The notes under the pieces are model-generated. The model saw nothing but the letters and a program-made list of their open reading frames with translations, did not search any database and was not told where the DNA came from. From contig JADJOX010000002.1 in the NCBI GenBank assembly GCA_016713565.1, positions 94,193-158,192 on the forward strand: a DNA stretch of 64,000 nt, given 5' to 3'. The stretch is from Ignavibacteriota bacterium (lineage in GTDB: Bacteria; Bacteroidota; Ignavibacteria; Ignavibacteriales; Melioribacteraceae). This document shows positions 19,143-26,729 of the stretch, piece after piece (within the stretch, counting starts at the first letter, position 1; every line of letters begins with the position of its first letter). The position numbers and the translations under genes are program-made.

Positions 19143-20330
19143 ATGAAAAAAATAAAATCAAAAGTAAGTATAAGTTTTATAATTATTATAATATCTCTAT
19201 TTATTCTAAAATGTTCCACTCCTGATCCAAACGAAAATAATGACAAAAATTTCCTTAGTAATTCTAAAATTGAAGAAGCTGTAAAATTATCGGGTAGCAA
19301 TTCCAATCAAATAGTTTCCGCGCTTCAAAAATGTGAACCAGGCTATAAAGAAGGACTTAATTTTTTAATTGAAAATATGCCCGAAAGAGATTTAAAAAAA
19401 TTATCGTCAGAATATATTTTAACAAATGTGGAATATGCTTATAAAGTTATGGATTCCGTAAAATGGAAAGACGAAATTCCAAAAGAAATTTTCCTTAATT
19501 ACATTTTGCCATATTCAAATATTAATGAACGGCGAGACAATTGGAGAAAGGATTTTTATAATAGATTTTTTTCAATGGTTAAGAACTATAGTACAGTTTC
19601 TGAAGCCGTTCTAAAACTGAATAAAGAAATTTGGGATCTTGTAAATGTGCATTATTCAACAAAGAGACCAAAAGCTGATCAAAGCCCTTATGAGTCCATT
19701 GATGCCGGCATAGCCTCCTGTACCGGATTATCAATTCTTCTAATTGATGTCTGTAGGGCTGTTGGAATACCGGCAAGGTTTGTCGGTGTTCCACTTTGGA
19801 AAGATCAATCCGGAAATCATTCATGGGTTGAAATTTGGGATAACGGCTGGCATTTCATAGGCGCCGCGGAAGAAAGTCCGCTTGATAAAACCTGGTTTGG
19901 TGAAAGAGCTTTAACTTCCGATGATACGGATTGGAAATACAGCATTTATGCTGCGTCATTTAAAAAAACGGATGTAATTTTTCCGCCGTTGTTTGACAGC
20001 ACAGCGACGTATATTTATGCGGATATTGTGACAGATAGATACAGTAAAACAGTTGCTGAGGATGGTAAAGTAACTCTCGCGATTCGATTATTCGATAGAC
20101 CTAACGGTAAAAGAATTACTGGAAATATTAAAATCCAATTGAAAAATAAAACTGTTTTTGAAGGAACAACTAAGGACGAGCTTCACGATTTTAATGATTT
20201 CTTAACTTTTAACTTATTGCCGAATACTCAGTATAAAATTATTGCACAAATTAACGGTGAAAGCATAGAGAAACAAATTACGCTTGATGGTTCAAAATAC
20301 CAGTTTGTTAATTTATCATTTAATAATTAG
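19143..20330 (+). CDS. Transglutaminase-like (papain-fold) lipoprotein
   Basis: A 395-residue lipoprotein (lipobox ILKC, Cys24). The transglutaminase-like core spans about 150-250: C193 in GIASCTGLSILLIDVCRAVGIPARFVG and H226 in GNHSWVEIWDNGWHF match the Cys and His of the papain-like fold. The third residue of the usual triad, an Asp soon after the His strand, is not obvious because that position reads FIGAAEE. The C-terminal part (about 300-395) looks like a beta-sandwich. Family members can crosslink, hydrolyse peptides or deamidate. In a locus with PNGase F a role in processing glycoproteins or glycopeptides is plausible but not shown. It is the first gene of the forward run, 8 bases before the beta-helix gene. 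Confidence 0.75.
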   Translation: MKKIKSKVSISFIIIIISLFILKCSTPDPNENNDKNFLSNSKIEEAVKLSGSNSNQIVSALQKCEPGYKEGLNFLIENMPERDLKKLSSEYILTNVEYAYKVMDSVKWKDEIPKEIFLNYILPYSNINERRDNWRKDFYNRFFSMVKNYSTVSEAVLKLNKEIWDLVNVHYSTKRPKADQSPYESIDAGIASCTGLSILLIDVCRAVGIPARFVGVPLWKDQSGNHSWVEIWDNGWHFIGAAEESPLDKTWFGERALTSDDTDWKYSIYAASFKKTDVIFPPLFDSTATYIYADIVTDRYSKTVAEDGKVTLAIRLFDRPNGKRITGNIKIQLKNKTVFEGTTKDELHDFNDFLTFNLLPNTQYKIIAQINGESIEKQITLDGSKYQFVNLSFNN

Positions 20331-20338
20331 TATATCAG

Positions 20339-22711
20339 ATGATAACAAATTTAAAAGCTTTTGTTTTTATTTTAATATCATTTTTAATTTTCAGCTGCAA
20401 TTCAAAACAGATAATAATTTATGTTGATTCAAATAAGGAAACAAAGAATTTAGGATCCGAAAGCGAACCTTTTTCTAACCTTGAAAGCGCTTTCGATTAT
20501 GTTTTTACGAAATTATCAAAAGATCAAACCAACAATGATATTATTATTAAGTTGCTTCCCGGCGAATATTATTTAAGCAAAACAATAAAAATTTTACCTC
20601 GTTTCAAATCAATAAACTTACAAGGTTCAGGTTCAAATAATACCTATATCAAAGGTTCAGAACTTCTTGATCTAAAATGGAAAAAGTTAGACAATAATAT
20701 TTGGGAAGCAGATTTAAATAACTCAGTTGATTTTGACCAGTTATATTTAAATGATGAAGAGCAAATACTTGCCAGGTATCCGAATTTTAATGAAAACGGT
20801 GGTCATTGGAATGGTTATGCCGAAGACGTTATCTCTAAAGAAAGAATAAAAAAATGGAAGAATCCGATTGGTGCGTTTGTTCATATTACACATAAAGCAG
20901 AATGGGGCGACTTTCATTATAAGATTATTGGAATTGATAAAAACGGTGAAGCAATACTTGAAGGAGGACATCAAAACAATAGACCCGAAAATGGTCTGCA
21001 TCCCAAATTTAGAATGGTAGAGAATGTTTTTGAAGAGCTGGATACGGCTAAAGAATATTTTCATGACAAAGCCGCTAATAAAATTTATTTATTTCCTTCC
21101 AATGGCATTGATCCTAACAAATGCAAAATTGAAGTTTCTGTACTTAAAAATATTTTTGAACTTTCGGGTTCAATTGATGAACCATTGAAAAATGTTAAAA
21201 TTATTGGAATTAGTTTTAAGCAGACTAAAAGAACATTTATGGATAAATATGATAAGCTGCTGAGAAGCGATTGGGCAATTTACAGAGGAGGTGCGGTTTT
21301 TATTTCAGGAACTGAAAACATCCAAATATCTGACTGCGAATTTAGCAATTTAGGCGGAAATGCTATTTTTATTAATTCTTACAACAGAAATATAAAAATT
21401 TTTAATAATCATATTCATAATGTAGGAGCGACCGGAATTGCGTTTGTCGGTGATACTTCATCTGTTCGCTCACCATCATTTTATTATTATGATTTTATAG
21501 AAATGAGCAAAATTGATACAATAAGCGGACCTAAAAATAAATTATATCCATCGAATTGTTTAGCTGAAAATAATTTAATTCACAAAACCGGAATGATTGA
21601 AAAACAAACGAGCGGTATTCAAATTTCTATGTCCATGAATATAATAATTAAAAATAATAGCATTTATGATGTTCCAAGAGCCGGTATAAATATTTCTGAA
21701 GGTACTTGGGGTGGGCACATAATTGAATTTAACGATATTTTTAATACCGTTCTTGAAACCGGAGACCATGGCTCTTTTAATTCGTGGGGAAGAGATAGAT
21801 ATTGGCATCCTAACCGAAAAATTCTTGATAGTCTTGTTAATTTAAATCCTAATTTATACAAATTGGACGCTGTAAATACAACAATTATAAGAAATAATAG
21901 GATTAGATGTGATCATGGATGGGATATTGATTTAGATGATGGCTCATCGAATTATATAATTTATAATAATCTTTGTCTGAATGGCGGTATAAAATTACGT
22001 GAAGGATTTAATAGAATTGTTGAAAATAACATTTTAATTAATAACGGATTTCATCCGCATGTTTGGTTTAAAAACAGTAAAGATATTTTTAAAAAAAATA
22101 TTGTTATGACCGAACACAAAGATATTTTGTTAAATGATTGGGGCAGCGAAGTAAATTATAATTTCTTTACCGATAAAAGTTCTTTAGAAAAAACTCAAAT
22201 GAAAAGTACTGATAAAAATAGTATTTACGGAGATCCGGAATTTATTGATCCTAAGAATTTAGATTTTAGAATTTCAGATAAATCGCCAGTTCACAAAATA
22301 GGATTTAAAAATTTTAGTATGCAAAATTTTGGTGTGCAAGAAAAGAATTTAAAAAGACTTGCAAAAAAGCCAGACTCACCAATTTTAATTTTAAGTAATG
22401 AAGACATTGTTTCCGATAAAAAAATAAATTGGCTCGGTGCGAATATCAAAAGTATTACTACTTTAGGCGAAAGATCCGCGACCGGTTTAAATGATAAAAG
22501 CGGAATATTGATTTTAAATGTTAGCTCTAATTCATTGGCGGACATAGCCGGTCTTAAATCAAAGGATGTAATTGTTGAATGCGAGGGTAATGAAGTTAAA
22601 AACATTTTCGAATTATTGAAAATTTACCAAAGTAATAATTGGAAAGGAAAATTAGACTTAGGGATTTTTCGAAATCAAAAATTGATAAAATTGGAAATTA
22701 TAACAAAATAA
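20339..22711 (+). CDS. Right-handed beta-helix lipoprotein, GH141-like, with C-terminal PDZ domain
   Basis: A 790-residue lipoprotein (lipobox FSC, Cys20). It opens with YVDSNKETKNLGSESEPF, the usual start of secreted beta-helix enzymes, and continues with repeated helix turns. The blocks LGGNAIFINSYNR, GATGIAFVGDTSSVRSPSF, EKQTSGIQISMS, VPRAGINISEGTWGGH and ETGDHGSFNSWGRDRYW resemble GH141, a family with characterised alpha-L-fucosidase and xylanase members. I recall these phrases rather than having searched, so the family call is moderate. Residues about 705-790 (GILILNVSSNSLADIAGLKSKDVIVECEGNEV) form a PDZ domain, unexpected on a glycan enzyme. It lies between the transglutaminase-like and PNGase genes with gaps of 8 and about 24 bases. 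Confidence 0.7.
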   Translation: MITNLKAFVFILISFLIFSCNSKQIIIYVDSNKETKNLGSESEPFSNLESAFDYVFTKLSKDQTNNDIIIKLLPGEYYLSKTIKILPRFKSINLQGSGSNNTYIKGSELLDLKWKKLDNNIWEADLNNSVDFDQLYLNDEEQILARYPNFNENGGHWNGYAEDVISKERIKKWKNPIGAFVHITHKAEWGDFHYKIIGIDKNGEAILEGGHQNNRPENGLHPKFRMVENVFEELDTAKEYFHDKAANKIYLFPSNGIDPNKCKIEVSVLKNIFELSGSIDEPLKNVKIIGISFKQTKRTFMDKYDKLLRSDWAIYRGGAVFISGTENIQISDCEFSNLGGNAIFINSYNRNIKIFNNHIHNVGATGIAFVGDTSSVRSPSFYYYDFIEMSKIDTISGPKNKLYPSNCLAENNLIHKTGMIEKQTSGIQISMSMNIIIKNNSIYDVPRAGINISEGTWGGHIIEFNDIFNTVLETGDHGSFNSWGRDRYWHPNRKILDSLVNLNPNLYKLDAVNTTIIRNNRIRCDHGWDIDLDDGSSNYIIYNNLCLNGGIKLREGFNRIVENNILINNGFHPHVWFKNSKDIFKKNIVMTEHKDILLNDWGSEVNYNFFTDKSSLEKTQMKSTDKNSIYGDPEFIDPKNLDFRISDKSPVHKIGFKNFSMQNFGVQEKNLKRLAKKPDSPILILSNEDIVSDKKINWLGANIKSITTLGERSATGLNDKSGILILNVSSNSLADIAGLKSKDVIVECEGNEVKNIFELLKIYQSNNWKGKLDLGIFRNQKLIKLEIITK

Positions 22712-22735
22712 TTTTTTAGTTAATTGGATCTGAGA

Positions 22736-24430
22736 ATGGGTATATTAAAAATATCAAAGCATTTTATAAAATTCGCGGTTTTAGTTTTGTTAATGTTTTC
22801 AACAGTAATTGCTCAGCAAAAAATTAATGAAGGAATTGTTTACTATTCGTTTAAAAATAACGGTAAAATTTCTACTAATCATTTTTTAAAGATGTTTTAT
22901 AAGAATGGAATAGTTGGTTACGAATCAGGAGAATATGAAAAACAAAAGGAATTTATTAATTACAATGATAATTTTACATATCAGCTGATGAATGATGGTA
23001 AAAATCAATTTTTCCAAAAAAGATCATTTAAAGATTACGAACAGGCAGCAATATCGGATGAAACTGAAAACATACTTGGTTATAATTGTAAAAAAGCCGT
23101 CTTAAAAATAAAATCCAATACAATAGAAATTTGGTTTACAAATGAATTGAAGATTAAAGGAAGCCCAAGCATTTCTATCGCACCAGGAATTGGATTGATA
23201 TTAAAAATGGTTCGTAATAAAGACTATGAAACATTCGCGGAAAAAATTGAGTTTAAAGCAGTTACCGAAGAAAATTTAAATTTTAATTTGGCAAACGCCG
23301 TTGAAGTTAACGGTTCTTCTTATCTAAGAAAACTAATTGACAGCAGATATAAAACAATACAAATTTTTGAACATCAAAAAATAAATTTCGGCGATTCCAT
23401 CGATAACCCAAATACTGGTAGTCTTAATTTTACTTATCGCTATTCAAAAGGAACTGTATTATTAAAAAAAATTAAACTGCCAATTATAAATGAAGGTGAA
23501 GTAGTTTTTGCCGAAGTTTCCCAATGGTCCAATGGAGATGCTTATGACAGAGTCGGAAGTTTATTCATCATTCCTGTTAAAGATGATACAACATTTTTAG
23601 ACGCGCTCAAATTCGGTATTGATAAACTGCCGGTCTATAAAGACAAAAACGAAAATGAGTTTCAAGGCGTTTGCGCGACAAAAAATTATGAACCTCCTTT
23701 AGAATTAATGAGATTTTTCACTCCTTTTGGAGTTAGAAAATTTAATGATTATACTCAAATTCAAGGATTTGAATGGGCGGATTCTGTTATTTACAGAAGA
23801 GACGTAACAGATATAATTCCTAATGATGGAAAAGAAATATGGGTTGGGATTTTTATCGGTAATTATGATAAAGGCGGTCACATTGCATCTGTCAATTTAA
23901 AAATATATCCGTCATTCGAGCCAAGCGATAAATTAGAAAAAGTATGGATTAAACCCATTTTCAATACTGTAAACATTATGGAAATGTCCAATCAAAATTA
24001 CGGAACAATGTTCCACAATGATTCTCTCAGAGTAACTGTAAATATTCCAGACGGATTAAAAGAGCTTAAATTAAAATACACAAGTACAGGTCATGGCGGC
24101 TGGGAAAACGGTGATGAATTTAATCGAAAGAAAAATGAAATTTTTATTGATGATAAATTAGTTTATAGTTTTATACCGTGGCGAGATGATTGCGGCACTT
24201 ACCGTTTGTCAAATCCATCATCCGGTAATTTTAAAAATGGACTTTCCTCATCAGATCTTAGCAGGTCAAATTGGTGTCCAGGTACAGTAACAGTTCCGGA
24301 AGAAATTGAATTGAATAATTTATCTCCCGGATATCATACTTTTAAAATTGCAATTCCCATTGGTGAAAAAGAAGGCGGAAGTTTCAGCGCTTGGAATGTT
24401 TCCGGAATATTAATTGGAAAATTTAAATAA
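22736..24430 (+). CDS. PNGase F-type peptide-N-glycosidase with GLPGLI-like N-terminal domain
   Basis: Predicted peptide-N4-(N-acetyl-beta-glucosaminyl)asparagine amidase, which cuts whole N-glycans from asparagine. After a signal peptide ending VIAQ, residues about 25-180 resemble the GLPGLI family (ETENILGYNCKKA, GIGLIL). The PNGase part follows: EVSQWSNGDAYDRVGSLFIIPV, with D268 and D271 near the place of the catalytic Asp, and the C-terminal lobe TSTGHGGWENGDEF, FIPWRDDCGTYRLSNP and RSNWCPGTVTVPEEI, which matches the PNGase F C-terminal domain. The final SAWNVSGILIGKF is also typical. I chose the ATG at 22736; an in-frame TTG at 22724 adds four residues. This gene gives the strongest hint that N-linked glycoproteins are the substrate of the locus. 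Confidence 0.86.
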   Translation: MGILKISKHFIKFAVLVLLMFSTVIAQQKINEGIVYYSFKNNGKISTNHFLKMFYKNGIVGYESGEYEKQKEFINYNDNFTYQLMNDGKNQFFQKRSFKDYEQAAISDETENILGYNCKKAVLKIKSNTIEIWFTNELKIKGSPSISIAPGIGLILKMVRNKDYETFAEKIEFKAVTEENLNFNLANAVEVNGSSYLRKLIDSRYKTIQIFEHQKINFGDSIDNPNTGSLNFTYRYSKGTVLLKKIKLPIINEGEVVFAEVSQWSNGDAYDRVGSLFIIPVKDDTTFLDALKFGIDKLPVYKDKNENEFQGVCATKNYEPPLELMRFFTPFGVRKFNDYTQIQGFEWADSVIYRRDVTDIIPNDGKEIWVGIFIGNYDKGGHIASVNLKIYPSFEPSDKLEKVWIKPIFNTVNIMEMSNQNYGTMFHNDSLRVTVNIPDGLKELKLKYTSTGHGGWENGDEFNRKKNEIFIDDKLVYSFIPWRDDCGTYRLSNPSSGNFKNGLSSSDLSRSNWCPGTVTVPEEIELNNLSPGYHTFKIAIPIGEKEGGSFSAWNVSGILIGKFK

Positions 24431-24464
24431 TAAATTTTAAGCTTTTTCAAAAAATAAAAATATT

Positions 24465-26708
24465 ATGAAAAATAAAATATTTAATGCTGGTTTCGTATTT
24501 AAAACAATATTGATTTTTGGCTGCTATATTGGAATAATTGCACAATCAAATATAGATAGTTCACCAACCGATTTGGAAACGGTAAAAAAATCGGTATCGG
24601 TATTGCCGGATCAGCGTCAATATGACTGGCAGCAGAATGAGTTTACAGCGTTTATTCACTTTGGAGTAAATACTTTTTCCGGAAGAGAATGGGGAACCGG
24701 TTTTGAAGATCCGAAAATATTTAACCCGACTGAGCTTAACACGGATCAATGGTGTGAAGCAGTAAAAGCGGCGGGAATGAAATTAGTCATTCTTACTGTA
24801 AAACATCATGATGGTTTTTGTCTTTGGCAGACCAGATACACAGATCACTCAGTAAAATCAAGCGATTGGCGCGGCGGAAATGGAGATGTACTTAAGGAAT
24901 TAGCTGAATCGTGCAAAAAGTATAATCTAAAATTAGGCGTTTATTTGTCGCCGGCAGATCTTTTCCAAATAGAAAGTTCAACAGGATTATACGGAAACGG
25001 AAGCAAATATACGGAACGAACAATTCCGCAAAAATCAAATCGGGAGTTTAAAGATAAAAGAACATTTAAATTTATTGTTGATGATTACAATGAATATTTC
25101 ATGAATCAACTTTTTGAACTGCTTACCGAATACGGACCAATTTATGAAGTTTGGTTTGACGGAGCGCATCCAAAACATAAAGGCGGTCAACAGTATACTT
25201 ATAATGCCTGGTATGAATTAATTCGTGAACTCGCACCGCAAGCGGTTATATTCGGTAAAGGTCCCGATGTTAGATGGTGCGGAAATGAAGCCGGAAATAC
25301 AAGAGAATCAGAATGGTCTGTAATTCCAATTAATGGCACAATTAACAATTGGACTTGGCCCGATATGACCGATGATGACCTTGGTTCTTTAAGCAAAATA
25401 AAAAATTGTTTGGAAAATAACGGATTTCTTCATTGGTATCCGGCGGAAACAAATACGTCAATTAGAGAAGGTTGGTTTTGGAGAGATGAAGCACAGTATG
25501 TTAAATCTCCACAAAAAATCACTGATATTTGGTACAGGTCGGTTGGCGGCAATACGGTTTTTCTTCTGAATATTCCGCCGAATAATAAAGGATTGTTTTC
25601 CGAACGTGACGTTGACGTTTTGAAAAAGGTGGGAAAACAATTAAGCGAAACATTTGCTAACAACCTTGCCGAAGGAAGTTCGGTAGTTGCTTCTTCTCAA
25701 GTTTCTGAAAATTTCATTCCCGCATATATTATTGATGACAAACTTACAACTTGCTGGATGCCGAATGAAAATGATAAACAGCCGTATTTTGAAATTAAAC
25801 TAAGAAGAAAAGAAAAATTCAACAGAATTTTATTCCAGGAAAATATCAAGGATTATTCTCAAAGGATTTCTCAATTTGAAGTTCTTGCGTTAATTGATGA
25901 TCAGTGGGAAAAAATTGCGGAAGGAACAACAGTCGGTTATAAAAGAATTTGCAGCACATCAGACATATACACTGACAGAATTAAAGTGAAAATTATTGAT
26001 TCCAGACTTAATCCTACGATAAACAATTTTGGTTTGTATTTTGAAAAAGTACAAGTTTCAAATCCAATAATATCAAGGAACAAAGCCGGATTTGTAAATT
26101 TAAGTTGCGAAACAGTTGGTCCAATAATAAAATATACAATCGATGGAAACGAACCGAATATAAATTCCATGACATTTAAAGATCCGTTTAATTATTGTGC
26201 CGGCGGAATCATTAAAGCAGTCGCGTTTGATTCTGAAAATAACGTAAGTGATGTAGTTTCAAAAGAATTCGATATTTGTAAATTAAATTGGAAAATACAA
26301 AGTGTTTCAAGTGAGCAAACCGATAACAACGAAGCAGCAGCAAAAGCAATTGACGGAGATGAAAATTCTAATTGGATAACAAGATGGAAGCCAGATTCGC
26401 CAAAACATCCGCATTATATTTCAATTAGCCTTGGAGAAAAATTGAAACTAAAGGGATTTACTTACACTCCAAGAAAAGAAATTGTAAATGGTACGATTAA
26501 AGAGTTTGCGTTTTATACAAGTACAGACGGCAATAATTGGAATAAAGTAATTCAAGGTGAATTCAGCAATATAAAAAATAATCCTGTTGAGCAGAAAATT
26601 TATTTTGAAAATGAAATTGAAGCAAGTTTTATTAAGTTGGAAGCTTTAAGTGAAATTAACGGAAATCCTTGGGCTTCCGCTGCGGAAATTGGAATAATTA
26701 CAAAATGA
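24465..26708 (+). CDS. GH29 family alpha-L-fucosidase with F5/8-type C domains
   Basis: A 747-residue secreted fucosidase. The barrel (about 35-385) shows FTAFIHFGVNTFSGREWGTG, TVKHHDGFCLWQTRYT and the nucleophile D232 in YEVWFDGAHP. The HFG in place of HWG and WGTGFEDP are typical of GH29 subfamily B, whose members prefer alpha-1,3/1,4-fucose on branched antennae. C-terminal parts are an F5/8-type C domain (about 395-520), a chitobiase-C-like domain (about 520-600, YTIDGNEP) and a second F5/8 domain (about 610-747) ending INGNPWASAAEIGI. This tail differs from the CPxWH...DEI module shared by six other enzymes in the window. It lies 34 bases after the PNGase gene and 21 bases before the next start in the forward operon. 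Confidence 0.93.
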   Translation: MKNKIFNAGFVFKTILIFGCYIGIIAQSNIDSSPTDLETVKKSVSVLPDQRQYDWQQNEFTAFIHFGVNTFSGREWGTGFEDPKIFNPTELNTDQWCEAVKAAGMKLVILTVKHHDGFCLWQTRYTDHSVKSSDWRGGNGDVLKELAESCKKYNLKLGVYLSPADLFQIESSTGLYGNGSKYTERTIPQKSNREFKDKRTFKFIVDDYNEYFMNQLFELLTEYGPIYEVWFDGAHPKHKGGQQYTYNAWYELIRELAPQAVIFGKGPDVRWCGNEAGNTRESEWSVIPINGTINNWTWPDMTDDDLGSLSKIKNCLENNGFLHWYPAETNTSIREGWFWRDEAQYVKSPQKITDIWYRSVGGNTVFLLNIPPNNKGLFSERDVDVLKKVGKQLSETFANNLAEGSSVVASSQVSENFIPAYIIDDKLTTCWMPNENDKQPYFEIKLRRKEKFNRILFQENIKDYSQRISQFEVLALIDDQWEKIAEGTTVGYKRICSTSDIYTDRIKVKIIDSRLNPTINNFGLYFEKVQVSNPIISRNKAGFVNLSCETVGPIIKYTIDGNEPNINSMTFKDPFNYCAGGIIKAVAFDSENNVSDVVSKEFDICKLNWKIQSVSSEQTDNNEAAAKAIDGDENSNWITRWKPDSPKHPHYISISLGEKLKLKGFTYTPRKEIVNGTIKEFAFYTSTDGNNWNKVIQGEFSNIKNNPVEQKIYFENEIEASFIKLEALSEINGNPWASAAEIGIITK

Positions 26709-26729
26709 TTAAAAAATTTGCGGGTGCTT

